A stretch of DNA of 64,000 bases from Semisulcospira habei (Eukaryota > Mollusca > Gastropoda > Semisulcospiridae), in contig BTPG01000003.1 of NCBI GenBank assembly GCA_036245525.1, positions 138,661,212 through 138,725,211 of the forward strand. Direction: 5' to 3'. Position numbers and translations under genes: made by a program. The notes under the pieces were generated by a model. The model had not been told where the DNA came from. It ran no database searches and saw nothing but the letters and a program-made list of their open reading frames with translations. Shown here piece after piece: positions 45,960 through 56,394 of the stretch (within the stretch, counting starts at the first letter, position 1; each line of letters starts with the position of its first letter).

Positions 45960-46031
45960 AGCATTACTTTTTTGTTGATGTTTAGTGATTTCATAACGCA
46001 TGAAGCCAATAGGTCTTTTTATATTTTGTTT

Positions 46032-46245
46032 TTAACTCATTCTACCCCATCACCGAAATCCTTAAATTTTGCCGTTGTCCCCTGAAGACTGCATTGCAGT
46101 GCAGGACACAGATCAACCATGATAGTTCAAGGGTGATGCCAGAATAGCTTGGCGCCCATAGGCGCCAAGCTATTCTGGTATCACCCTTGAACTATCATGG
46201 TCGATCCTTATCTTCCTGGGGTGTGTCTGGGGTAGAATGAGTTAA
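46032..46245. repeat. TTAA-1 MITE, complete
   Basis: TTAACTCATTCTACCCCATC start; hairpin with GGCGCCCATAGGCGCC; GGTAGAATGAGTTAA end. Same subfamily as 10908 and 47602. Confidence 0.93.
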
Positions 46246-46424
46246 ACAGACAATACAACTTTCTTGACTGAAAACACATTGCGCGCTGAAAATCCCTCCG
46301 CCATTGATTGTTAGAGTGGCCCATCCGCGCGGCGAAACCCCAAATATAATCAATTTTGACTTCACGCCTTGAAAATATCGAACTATTTTTATACTTATTT
46401 CGCTCTGACAACCTTATCGCTGTT

Positions 46425-46560
46425 AATCCCTTCACTGCCAATAGACGGATATTTTGTTTCTGAAAACTTTCAACGATCAAACGCCACAACAGTCCAAGAA
46501 ACATGGATGTAAACTGGTCTCAGCAACACACATATATCCTCATGAGCCCCGGCGACTACG
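46425..46560. repeat. TTAA-2 MITE, left half
   Basis: TTAATCCCTTCACTGCCAAT start, then TATATCCTCATGAGCCCCGG; the right half is missing. Confidence 0.6.
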
Positions 46561-46639
46561 TTGAAGAGAACGTCAGTACGCTTTCCTTGGCACCGGGCTG
46601 TCACACAAATCATGCCGCGCTACAGCCCTGTGATTAGGC

Positions 46640-46830
46640 AAAAGACAGCAAGACAATTTTCGTGAAAAGCTTGATTTTCATTCTAATACAATGAAAATCA
46701 AGCTTTTCACAAAAGTGGACTTTCAGTCCATTGCCTGAAAATGCCATAACGTTTTTTTTTAAAGCGAGATTTTCATTGTAATAAAATGAAAATCACGCTT
46801 TTCATAACACGGACTTACTGTCTAATTTGC
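46640..46830. repeat. Two tandem related hairpins
   Basis: GTGAAAAGCTTGATTTTCAT pairs with ATGAAAATCAAGCTTTTCAC. A second, similar hairpin AGCGAGATTTTCATT / AATGAAAATCACGCT follows about 100 bp later, each trailed by GGACTT.CTGTC. Confidence 0.85.
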
Positions 46831-46842
46831 TTTCACAGGGCA

Positions 46843-46883
46843 GACTATCCCTTGAACTATCATGGTCGAACCATCTCCTGCTG
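46843..46883. repeat. TTAA-1 right-arm fragment
   Basis: CTATCCCTTGAACTATCATG, GTCGAACCATCTCCTGC. Confidence 0.65.
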
Positions 46884-46887
46884 TGAC

Positions 46888-46955
46888 CCAAGTAGCAAAA
46901 CGTCTTCGGGCCCACTGCGACCATCGTGGGCCCGAGGACCGTTGCTTACTGGAAA
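46888..46955. repeat. PAL-6 palindrome, short
   Basis: AGTAGCAAAACGTCTTCGGGC / GCCCGAGGACCGTTGCTTACT around CCACTGCGACCATCGTGG. Confidence 0.75.
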
Positions 46956-47199
46956 CGTGCCAAAGCTGCGATATGGCGACCAAATCCAGCTTTGTCGCGG
47001 CTAAAGCATGTCTTTGACAGGTCCAATACTGATCTGTACCAGAGCTTCACGTGCACAGCCATACAACTGCCCTCGACTAATGTAAAGGCCCCAAGGGCCA
47101 TAGATTCAGATCATCCTGTGCAAAACACGCTTAACGTTAAGCGTTAACGTCTTTCGTCCACCACGAATGTGATTTCAGACTTAAAGACGGGTAAAGTCT

Positions 47200-47290
47200 G
47201 AACAAATTTTGACCTGAGCTGGATTTGAACCAGCGACCAGTCGGAAGAAAAACGGACGCACTACCAACTGAGCCTCATCCTGTGTAGAAA
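47200..47290 (-). mobile_element. tRNA-like SINE head, short
   Basis: Minus strand: GAGGCTCAGTTGGTAGTGCG (A box) and GGTTCAAATCC (B box) with a perfect T-arm GCTGG/CCAGC. The anticodon arm does not fold cleanly, so a SINE head or tRNA pseudogene is more likely than a working tRNA. Confidence 0.6.
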
Positions 47291-47601
47291 GTCTTCTGCC
47301 GACTAGTCATACATAAATATGCGTCTATCTGAAGTACGTATATATGGGACCTCACGGCATAACGAGGCACAGGTCAAAATGGTCATGCTGGCAAGCATTA
47401 ACTAACTGTACATCTCTTACGGCCTACGAGACACAGATCCGAATGGTTACTGCAAAACAATCGCCTGCTAGCTAGTACTAACTACATGTCCATCTCGTAG
47501 GAGAAAATCCCTGGACCTAGCTCGTAGGATTTGCAAAGCAGGAAAAGTACAGCTCCTAATACAAAAAGGAACCGAATATTCACATCTCTTAGGAACATAT
47601 T

Positions 47602-47811
47602 TTAACTCATTCTTACCCAAACAAACCACAGCAAGATATCGACCATGATAGTTCAAGGGTGATGCCAGAATAGCTTGGCGCCTATGGGCGCCAAGCTATT
47701 CTGGCATCACCCTTGAACTATCAGGGTCGATCTGTGTCCTGCACTGCAATGCAGTCTTCAGAGGACACCGGCAAATTTTGGGGATTTCGGTGTTGAGGTA
47801 GAATGAGTTAA
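47602..47811. repeat. TTAA-1 MITE, complete
   Basis: TTAACTCATTCTTACCCAAA start; hairpin with GGCGCCTATGGGCGCC; GGTAGAATGAGTTAA end. Confidence 0.93.
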
Positions 47812-48009
47812 GCCAAGCGGACCTTGCCCGTCAGGCCAAAATGTCCATAAGCCATTGACTGTTGCTGTCAAGCTGACGATATCACTCGGCGGAAAAGTCG
47901 CGTAACTACGTGCCTTTTTCGGAGCGCGGGATCGGCAATAGCGATTAAAGGGTTAAGTGATGTAAAGCTGGAAAGTCCAACATCTTTTCTTCTTCCTCTT
48001 CATTCAGTC

Positions 48010-48100
48010 TTAACCCTTTGGGTGTCGGTAGCTGGTGTAGTCGCGATGATTCATGCAGGAATCATCGCGGCTAAAACCGTTACCGACACCCAAAGGATAA
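48010..48100. repeat. TTAA-4 MITE
   Basis: TTAACCCTTTGGGTGTCGGT start, ACCGACACCCAAAGGATAA end; the GGGTGTCGG variant is mirrored on both arms. Confidence 0.9.
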
Positions 48101-48428
48101 CAAAAGAAAGAAAGAAAAAAAACCCAACATCTCTTGCCTCTAGACTCAAAGGTACAAAACATTATGCTGCTTTGATGTGTAAAGGGTCAGGTTTTAAATC
48201 GAAATGTCCAAAATATGTTCCTAAGGCAGAAAGGCTTCAAGGTCTCGACCCAAAAGAATGGCTTCGTCCTTCTTCACTGTCGTGTGACCCGCCAAACCTA
48301 CGTCCACAAATGTCAATCCCAGAAACACTCGCTCACCCGCGGCTATGGTGGTGGGCAAAACACGTCATTAAAGGCCCGTTGTACGTTCATGGACAGAACG
48401 CATAATCAGGTCGCCGTGCAAAAGCGCT
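48101..48428. other. No gene recognised
   Basis: An open frame crosses this stretch without known domains; probably chance. Confidence 0.45.
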
Positions 48429-48506
48429 TGAGCCTTTTTGCTGTCAGTAGCGTGTATGGTCGAGGTGATTTCGTCGACCAAACACACTACCGACAGTCAA
48501 AGGTTA
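48429..48506. repeat. TTAA-4 MITE, diverged
   Basis: TTGAGCCTTTTTGCTGTCAG start and CTACCGACAGTCAAAGGTTAA-type end, with centre GGTCGAGGTGATTTCGTCGACC. Confidence 0.75.
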
Positions 48507-48537
48507 ACGCGTGTTAGGACCCGAAACCGGAAACCGC

Positions 48538-48725
48538 GGCGGAGGGAGGTGGAGGGGTGGATGACAGAGGGGGGGGGGGATGAGGGTGGTTGGAGGCGGG
48601 GGTTGAGGGGAGGAGCTGCCCACCCACCCTCCACCCTCCCAAGAAAATGTAGGGTGGGGTGAGGGGATGGGAGGGGGGCGGGGGGTATCCCCTGCTGCCG
48701 CCTCCTCCCCCACCCCAATACATTT
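48538..48725. repeat. G-rich then C-rich low-complexity block
   Basis: GGAGGGAGG and GGGGGGG runs pass into CCACCCTCCACCCTCCC and back; partly self-complementary. Confidence 0.75.
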
Positions 48726-49022
48726 TGGAGTGAAGACAAAAATTGGATAAATATAATTTATTTCTGATGGGCAAAAAATCATTTAATTTGATTATTACAT
48801 TCGACGTTTAGAGAGTGGGCGATTTTCGCCTGCTTACCACTCCCCCTCCCCCTCCTCATTCCCCCTCCATGCCTGCGGCTGTTTTTGTAATTGTAACTAT
48901 TTTGATATGAGCGTTCCTCGTCTTTTTAGCAAAGTGCAAGCAAGCCAGGCACTGCCCCAGAGCTACAGTGGTAAGTTTATCTCCCATGTCGATGATATAC
49001 GTACAGCAGTCTTCAGCCACGC
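48726..49022. other. No gene recognised
   Basis: No supported feature. Confidence 0.45.
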
Positions 49023-49235
49023 TTAACCCATTCAGCACTAACGCACTACAGCAGGAGATGGGTCGACCATGATAATTCAAGGATAGTGCGAGATTAGCTT
49101 GGCGCCTGTCGGCGCCAAGCTAATCTGGCACTGCCCTTGAATTATCATGGTCGATCCATCTCCTTCAACTGGTGCAGAGTCGTTAGATAACACCTCCAAA
49201 ATTTGGGAAATACGGCCGTCGGGCTGAATGAGTTA
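49023..49235. repeat. TTAA-1 MITE, complete
   Basis: TTAACCCATTCAGCACTAAC start; hairpin with TTGGCGCCTGTCGGCGCC; GGGCTGAATGAGTTA end. Confidence 0.92.
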
Positions 49236-49384
49236 TTACTGACGGTGAAAGTGATGAACACTATGTCCGGCACAGCTGGAAAAAAAAACCCAAAAAACAC
49301 AAAAATACTGTCACCTTCTCCCTAAAAAACACTCAGCTGTCAAGCGAAAAAAAAAACACAAATTTTTTTTCGCAGACAACAACA

Positions 49385-49562
49385 GACTTCACCACCTCAA
49401 GAGGCACAGATTCTCATGAGCCTCTGCAGTCGAAAGGCTCACGTTCTTTACATCCGTGCCTACAAACATCAAAACTCTTGACTGCGATATGGCAATTAAA
49501 AAAGTGATTTTTTCCCCCGTGTGCAAGAGACACGGATCCTCATGATGATCGTGTCTCTTGCT
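49385..49562. repeat. Two TTAA-2 remnants
   Basis: CAAGAGGCACAGATTCTCAT at 49398 and a compact hairpin GCAAGAGACACGGATCCTCA / TGATCGTGTCTCTTGC at 49522-49561. Confidence 0.65.
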
Positions 49563-49789
49563 GCCGGCCATTAGCCTCGTTGTCCTTCAGTTCAGTTCGT
49601 AAACACTCCCTTGTCAAGCGAAAAGACAAGTTCTCAGTCGATAGGATTTCTTTTAGGACCAAGACGTCTTGTGTGCACCTCACAGAAAAACAACAGCCCA
49701 AGGCCATTAATATTTTTTCTCTCCTGTTAGCGGCTAGAACGTAACTGGCGGCTTGATTTTCCATTAAACAATGGCTTCACATGCATGAT
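49563..49789. other. No gene recognised
   Basis: No supported feature. Confidence 0.45.
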
Positions 49790-49855
49790 GGATTGACATT
49801 TTGAACCTTACGGCTTCTGACCGAAAGGTTCAAAGTCAAAACCAGCTCACACAGG
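49790..49855. repeat. PAL-5 palindrome
   Basis: ACATTTTGAACCTTACGGC / CCGAAAGGTTCAAAGTC with CAAAACCAGCTCACAC to the right. Confidence 0.75.
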
Positions 49856-50034
49856 ATCCGATGAGTTACATTTCAACCGGCAGGGCTGGCGGGGGAGGGT
49901 GACAGCTCTCAATGTGTAAAACCGGTGAAACATTGCCATCGAACATTGTCGAGTATTCAGCGAGGTGTCTGGTGTAAAACACTGACTTGAAAAGGGTTAA
50001 CAACCTATCTTTACTGTAAATGGCTTTATTTGGG

Positions 50035-50105
50035 TTAACTCATTCGAGACGTGCCGCCTCCGGATAAGCCGCATATCCGGAGGCGGCACGTCTCGAATGA
50101 GTTAA
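50035..50105. repeat. TTAA-3 MITE
   Basis: TTAACTCATTCGAGACGTGC start, CCTCCGGATAAGCCGCATAT centre, CGTCTCGAATGAGTTAA end; its right TTAA is also the left TTAA of the next element. Confidence 0.92.
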
Positions 50106-50395
50106 CTTCTTCACGGCCGAAGAAAACTGAAGACCACCCAACTGCAAGAGGTATGGATTCTCATGAGTCTGCCCTCCCCGCTCCCCCCCCCTCTCCCTCC
50201 CACCTCCCGTCCTTCACTGCCGAGGAAAACCGAACACCATCCAGTTGCAAGAGGTTTAGATCTTCATGAGCCCCCAAACTTCCCATGCGCCACCAGGAGG
50301 ATCTCTGCTTTTTATTGAAACCACTTTGACGGGGTTCTTTGGCCATGAATGAACAAAGATTTCTGCGTCCACTGGCAGTGAATGGGGTTATCAGC
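50102..50395. repeat. Composite TTAA-2 elements
   Basis: TTAACTTCTTCACGGCCGAA opens one copy, and a second start TCCTTCACTGCCGAGGAAAA lies at 50212. Ends GGCAGTGAATGGGGTTA. Confidence 0.7.
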
Positions 50396-50460
50396 TGTTC
50401 TCCATTGTAAATGGTTGATATCGTTATTGTAATGGGGTTAATATCTATACCATCGATGGG

Positions 50461-51130
50461 TTAACACATTCAGAGGTAAGGAGGCAATTCAAAAATGTGA
50501 GAATTTGGGAGTTTTCCTCAGAAAGTTGCATCACAGTTTAAGGCTACAGATAGACCATGACAGTTCAAAGGAGGTGCCAGAATAGCTTGGCGCCTCTAGG
50601 CGCCAAGCTATTTATTATTATTACATGGTATTTATATGGCGCATTTCTCATATTTATAATATAACTCAATGCGCAGAATGTAGCCGCGAAATGAACCCAA
50701 CAAGCACGCTCACGTGAATCACGCGCATTCACTCACACACTGTACGTAAACACAGAACATTGACGTGGTGCTAAGGGCAAGCTCAAGCGAGCTACTGACG
50801 GTATTTGGAAATCGTTTTGTATTTGAAATTTTATTAAGTTGGCTGAAACTGATACCAAAGTGAAGGGGGAGGAAGAGCCGGAGTACCCGGAGAAAGAACC
50901 CCCGACGGTCCGCCCGAATTAACGGTGACACTTACTAGAGGAGAAAAATCCGACGCCGGAACCCGGAATCGAACCTCGCACCTTTAGCATTGGTGGCAGG
51001 CGCCTTAACCACTGCGCCACGGACCGCCCCACCACCCTTGGCACCACCCTTGAACTGTCATGGTCGAATCCCTGTCTTATTGCAATTGTGTTATGCCTAA
51101 ATGGCTTGTACCCCTGAATGGCGTGTTTAA
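50461..51130. repeat. TTAA-1 MITE interrupted by a SINE
   Basis: Left part TTAACACATTCAGAGGTAAG to GGCGCCAAGCTATT (50612). Right part GCACCACCCTTGAACTGTCA, TGGTCGA resumes at about 51040 and ends near GTGTTTAA. Confidence 0.85.
50613..51030 (-). mobile_element. tRNA-derived SINE nested in a TTAA-1 MITE
   Basis: Minus strand starts GGGGCGGTCCGTGGCGCAGT (A box TGGCGCAGTGGTTAAGG), then B box GGTTCGATTCC: a clear pol III promoter of tRNA origin. The 3' end is ATGCGCCATATAAATACCAT followed by (AAT)n. About 415 bp, complete-looking. Inserted at the right arm of the palindrome. Confidence 0.92.
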
Positions 51131-51170
51131 GCGAAAATGGTGCAATGTCCTCACTGTCAACGGGTTAACG

Positions 51171-51522
<352 letters not shown>

Positions 51523-51570
51523 CAGCAGAAGAAGAAGAAGATAGTCTATATCGCCCGTTATTCAAGACAA

Positions 51571-51755
51571 AGACTTTCACTGCCGATAAAATCTGAACAC
51601 CACCCAACTACAAGAGGTATAGATCCTCATGAGCCCGCGCAGTTGCGGGGGCTCATGAGGATCTATGCATCTTGCTGACATCCCTTTAGATCCACGCTCC
51701 ATTGAAAGCTAAGGACATTTGGGTGCTGGGTGAACACTAGCACTGAACGGGTTAA
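51571..51755. repeat. TTAA-2 MITE
   Basis: CTTTCACTGCCGATAAAATC start; hairpin at 51612-51675 with GCGCAGTTGCGGGGG; CTAGCACTGAACGGGTTAA end. Confidence 0.85.
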
Positions 51756-52085
51756 CTAAAAAATTGCACACGTTTCAGATCACCTGCCTGGATTGTTAAA
51801 ATGCGTCAATACATGGGGCTCTCAATGCTGTCTTGCCTCGAATCAGACATTTCTACCTTTCTATGCGCAATCCATGAGAGTGAGCACACGCAGGAGAGGA
51901 TGTCCATTTCTCCGTGTGCGCACCAGGGATCAGTTGCATGAGCGAGCTTAGTCCTGCGCCAGCCACTAAGCAAGTTGCGCCGCTATGCTCATGCAACTGG
52001 CGCCGGAGGAACTCGCCTGCATCCAAAGGAAAAGAAGAGCACAAAAGGTTCTCGCTTTACGACGTTCAAACTTGATAAGTTAAAA
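51756..52085. other. No gene recognised
   Basis: A loose inverted repeat (GCATGAGCGA...GCTCATGCAACT) lies at about 51936-52005. Confidence 0.4.
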
Positions 52086-52245
52086 GAGGAAAAGAACCCA
52101 AAGAGGAAAGAAACACGTTCAGAAAAGACAGTTACAACACAATTGTGTTGTAACTGTCTTTCTAAGCGTGTGTCTTTCTTCGAAGGGTTCTTCTCTGCAT
52201 TTGACACGCTTAGGCAGTCACCTTTTGGGTCTGGATTCTATAAGT
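52086..52245. repeat. PAL-8 palindrome
   Basis: The arms AGACAGTTACAACACAA and TTGTGTTGTAACTGTCT meet at AATT and extend to AAAGAACCCAAAGAGG / CTTCGAAGGGTTCTT, then CACGCTTAGGCAGTCACC, TTTTGGGTCTG. Reference copy for PAL-8. Confidence 0.88.
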
Positions 52246-52917
52246 TAGCTCTTTTGTCCAGCATTATTGTAAGACACACTAAAACAACAGAAAAAACAAC
52301 AAACAAACAACAAACAAACAAACAAACAAACAACAAAAACCACCACTTTATAAAGGAGATAATTGCGAAATATTAACTTTTGTGCCTGGAACAATTCCCA
52401 TTAAATCGTATCATGAGAACCTTAAACTCAGCTGCGACCACAGACATAGGATAATCGTTGTGAGATCCAACGCCTCTATAGCACTGAGGTGGTCGATTTT
52501 GCAACGATCATCCCATGCCTGTGGCTACTGCGACTTGCATGATTATGTCAATGTCAAAGAGGGCAAAAAAAAAAGCCAGCTTTTCACATTTAAGATATGC
52601 GTTTCAATGGCGTAACTCGGTTGGAATAATGGCTAGGTGGAAAGCCAAAAAAAGGACGCACCATTTTTTTTTTGCATGAAATTGCTCCAACTGTAATCAT
52701 CTTGACATACGGGAAATGTGAAAGAGCCATGCTATGTCAGCGTATTAGCCTCTGCAGTCCACCGCCAAGCGACACCAGTGTTCGAGAAACACAGATTCAC
52801 GTGAGACACCGCAGACGCCGAGACTCATGAAAATCTATCTATGGCTGACCGAGACTAACTCCTGTTAGTAGAAAAGAAGGTGATTGATAAAAATTGGAAA
52901 AAATTGAAAACCGTGCA
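52246..52917. other. No gene; weak TTAA-2 remnant near 52790
   Basis: AACAAACAAAC run at 52297-52335; otherwise unrecognised. Confidence 0.45.
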
Positions 52918-52990
52918 TATCTGCAAGGCACAAAGATTCACATGAGCCCCTGCATTCGCAGGGGCTCATGATAATCTATGTACCTTGTAG
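52918..52990. repeat. TTAA-2 hairpin, variant
   Basis: CTGCAAGGCACAAAGATTCA / TGATAATCTATGTACCTTG, with centre CCCCTGCATTCGCAGGGG perfect. Confidence 0.75.
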
Positions 52991-53196
52991 ACAGAGATCG
53001 GAGATGGCAGTTGCTGAAATTGAAGGTGTTACTTGGAGCGAAGCTGGGCACAACTGTCTAAGCAGCTGCATTACGGTTGCAGACGTCTTTTTTCCCTCTT
53101 TTTTTCTGTGTTTCTTTCCTAGTCTGGTTTTAAGGTAAATTTGAATTTCATTTTTTTCGGCTGCTGCTACATATTTTAGTTGTTCTTTTCTTCATA

Positions 53197-53408
<212 letters not shown>

Positions 53409-53985
53409 CAGTAGGCAACCAGTCAAACTGAAAACCTCATGTTGATAACATATGCAAAACTTTGTCCAAAAACTTGTTCCTTTTGTCTAAGCTCAGCCGT
53501 ATAGTTAATCCTGACGTTTGCAAACTATTCTTCCACACGCATATCAAAACGCACTGTAATTACAGTTCCACTGTCTGGGACGGCTGCAGTGAAGTGCATA
53601 TGAAAAAAAGTAAATTCTCTGTATCGTCAAGATGTTTAACTTCCTGGACCCGCCCCCCCCCCCCTCCCAGACAAAAAAGAAATCAAATCTCTTAAATTTC
53701 TGGCATTAAACAAACAATTCAAATTTAATCGGTGTGTCTTAATGTACAAGATTCTACACGATAGAGCCCCCACTCCATTTGCGAACTCTGTTTTCAGATA
53801 ATTATAGACAAAACACGAGAAACAGGTTTCTCCACCTACCAAGAACAAGATTAGATATATATAACACTAGCCTGGCCTTTTCAAGTGCAAAAGCATGGAA
53901 TAATTTACCCCAGCATCGTAAGTCTATTTCTAAACATAGTATATTTAAGGATCGACTTTATCGCTTTTTACTTTTAAATTAATAC
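53409..53985 (+). mobile_element. Family B LINE, 5'-truncated, decayed
   Basis: Blocks HVDNICK, SKNLFLLSKL, DVCKLFFHTHIKTHCNYSST, VWDGCSEVH, then out of frame KFLALNKQFKFNR and SSAKAWNNLPQHRKSI. It matches the minus-strand copy at 35425-36218 over their shared part. The 5' junction lies directly on (CT)n; the 3' end is unclear after about 53985. Confidence 0.85.
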
Positions 53986-54900
53986 CAAAAATTAATTTTC
54001 CTCTATTAAAGTTATTTTCCCGAGGATCAAGCATCTCAACACAGTCAGAAAACTGTGTGCAACAGATACTGCTGACAGTATTATGTATGGGTCCTTTGTG
54101 TACAAACTTAGAGCTTTATGATGTAAATACAACGACAAATGCCAAAATTCATCGTTTGGAGGGTGTATTGTTTTTGTACCCAAGAGCGCAGAATATCGTC
54201 TGCATCGGCCTCGTTTTGAATATGTGCATATTTACTAGCCTACGTCACAAGGCAGAGCCCGGTCAATACTGCAGGTCACAAGGTCATCGGTGTCAGTGTA
54301 CACATGTAGTGATGTTCTCCGGCATCCCTTTGACATAATTTTCCACGAGAATGTAGAATAAACCTTCCATACTCGCTATGATGTCAAAATCACAATGCGG
54401 GTTCCGCTTGACCTGCTACTAGTAACGATCGTGCTGCCGCTCGTCAGTGCACGGCCGGGGGCGTGGCTTGTTCGACTCAGTCTCCGCGCCAAGCGACCAA
54501 GCCAGCGTCCAAGGTGCCTAGTTTGACCTTTGATCCTTTATCCCTCAGAAACACGAAACAGCAGAACAGTGCTATTTATACCCACTTTCTGCACTGCAAT
54601 TTCACATCTCACACATCGAAGTCTACGTAACTGAAAGCATATCTGGAAACGACAAATGCACCATTGCAGCAGAAACACTACCTCTGTGAATCGAGTGAAT
54701 GAGAGCCCGCACAGACGTGTGACGACCAGCGATGTGCCGCAATTTTGACACACACCGTAGTTTTCAGATCCTTGCAGCATAAAATCTGATAACTAGCTCG
54801 AAACGTTATGATAAAACAGGTTTAAAATCTTGCGAAATCAGTAAGAGATAAATTCTAGTGAAGATCCGCATAAATTCTGAAATCACTAGCGCTCGCGGAA
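53986..54900. other. No gene recognised
   Basis: No supported exon. A GC-richer stretch lies at 54440-54520. Confidence 0.4.
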
Positions 54901-54944
54901 CTATAGGAAGATCGACAAAGACCGTAGATTACTTACTGATTCAC

Positions 54945-55107
54945 ATAGCAGGAAAGCGACAAATTCCGGATGGGCGGTCAAGCCAAGCTCTATATTCCCT
55001 TGTCCGATGTCAATTCTACTTAGGGGTATCTTGTCTCCCTTCCTCTTTCTTCCCTTCAATTCCGTGTCTGTCATTGTCGGCCGGCGCGAGTCGACTGATA
55101 CTTTCAT
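54945..55107 (-). CDS. Candidate first exon of an unrecognised gene (tentative)
   Basis: The minus-strand frame begins MKVSVDSRRPTMTDTELK, with a second Met (MTDTELKGRKRKGDKIPL), and ends at CTATGTGAATCA|GTAAGT, a strong donor. About 20-45 bp upstream are ACAAGATGGCGGAT (YY1-like) and AACCAATCAGAGA (CCAAT box), promoter-like words. The peptide is basic near its start and resembles no family I know. A short upstream ORF (MADEPAKKK) precedes it. It could be a chance ORF. Confidence 0.3.
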
Positions 55108-55119
55108 TTTTTCTTCGCT

Positions 55120-55165
55120 GGTTCATCCGCCATCTTGTCTCTGATTGGTTATAATTATACAAATG
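55120..55165 (-). promoter_or_regulatory. Possible promoter: CCAAT box and YY1-like site
   Basis: On the minus strand, ATAACCAATCAGAGACAAGA followed by TGGCGGATG combines an NF-Y CCAAT motif with the AAGATGGCGG YY1 motif 10 bp apart, a common TATA-less promoter arrangement. Confidence 0.3.
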
Positions 55166-55312
55166 ACCCAAGGTCGTATAGAATAGTTATGACGTCAGCT
55201 ACCATCGCCTATCAGAAGCAATCTTTTAATGCATTCAGTCACAAGATTCCGGTGCCCTCTTTTCGCTTTGAACGGAAGAAACTGATGGGACAATAGAGTG
55301 GTCACTGTCTAA

Positions 55313-55805
55313 AGGCCCCGCCACACATGCCCGATTTTGAGGCCGATTCTCGAGCAGTTTCGAATCGGAGTGTGATCGCACCGGACTACAAAAACGTGTG
55401 CACTGCCACACATTCCCCGACTTTTTTTTAGCCGACCGGTTTGAATCGAAGATCAAGGTCGTACCTGTTCAGCGAATGGCTGCTAGTTTTGACAGCGATG
55501 ATGATGTGCTTGCATTATCAGCAGTTTTGCATCATATTCGGGAAGAGGCGGGCAAAACATCGGCAACGAAGGTGGTACTGATCTTCCGCCATTTTCAAAC
55601 TGAAACGACATGCTTTGCGAGACGCGCGGCTCTGATTGGTTGAAGCTTACAATCGGGGCCGATTCGGATCGGAAAAATAGAGCAGGTTCTAGACACCCGA
55701 TTCCCAGCCAGTTGGGATCGGATCGGATATATGACGTCATTCGATCGCAATCGGATCGGAATCGGCTTCAAAATCGGGGCACAACCGGCATGTGTGACGG
55801 GGCCT
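55313..55805 (+). mobile_element. PIF/Harbinger-type DNA transposon, internally deleted
   Basis: Terminal inverted repeats AGGCCCCGCCACACATGCC and GGCATGTGTGACGGGGCCT, with CGATTTTGA continuing inward, flanked by TAA on both sides (55310-55312 and 55806-55808), the Harbinger 3-bp duplication. Inside, a plus-strand ORF starts MAASFDSDDDVLALSAVL at 55476, similar in style to Harbinger transposase N-termini. No catalytic DDE region remains. Confidence 0.85.
55476..55643 (+). pseudogene. Harbinger transposase N-terminal remnant
   Basis: From Met at 55476 the peptide has an acidic SDDDVLAL start and AVLHHIREEAGK helix, then loses similarity. It lies inside the element at 55313-55805. Assignment rests on context plus the acidic, leucine-rich start; without the DDE core it cannot transpose itself. 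Confidence 0.5.
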
Positions 55806-55859
55806 TAAGTGGGTGTGTATACTGAATCCCAGTAAAAGCTTTCTGCAAACTGAAGCATT

Positions 55860-56157
55860 AAAAAAAGGTCAGGAGTGCCCCTTTAATGTTGTACTCTCAG
55901 AGACATGTTCTAATTATAAGATGACCTTCAGTTTATGTCGCTGTTATTATGTTGTGTTTTTTTTTTTTTTGGTTGTTTTTTACCTTTTATGGTTTTCGTA
56001 CACATGAATGTTCTTGATACTGTGTTTGTTTCGGTGGAAATTTTTTTATTGTGCTGCTCGACGCATATTTATGTGTGTAGATTAGCAGGACAGTTTGTAA
56101 GAGAGGCATTCGCATGCCTAAAACTTTACCCTGAATAAAAACGTTTCATCATCATCA
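55860..56157 (+). mobile_element. Family B LINE 3' end
   Basis: AGCAGGACAGTTTGTAAGAG, CATGCCTAAAACTTTACCC, TGAATAAAAACGTTTCATC then (ATC)n. Matches the sense strand of 35425-35520. The 5' limit is uncertain. Confidence 0.8.
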
Positions 56158-56349
56158 TCCCCATCCCCATCCCCATCCCCATCTTCTTCTTCTCCTCCTC
56201 CTCCTCCTCCTCCTCCCCATCCCATCCCATCCCATCCCATCCCATCCCACCCCACCCCACCCACCCCACCCCATCCATCCATCCATCCATCCATCCATCC
56301 ATCCATCCATCCATCCATCCATCCATCCATCCATCCATCCATCCATCCA

Positions 56350-56389
<40 letters not shown>
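56158..56389 (+). repeat. Compound microsatellite: CCCAT, TCC, CCCAT, CATC, CT
   Basis: Successive (CCCCAT), (TTC/TCC), (CCCAT), (CATC) and (CT) arrays follow the family B terminus, ending in CT like the other copies. Confidence 0.93.

Positions 56390-56394
<5 letters not shown>

Noticed and set aside
47200..47290. Working tRNA gene
   Set aside because: T arm and boxes are good but the anticodon arm does not form a normal 5-bp stem with 7-nt loop; kept as a SINE or tRNA pseudogene.
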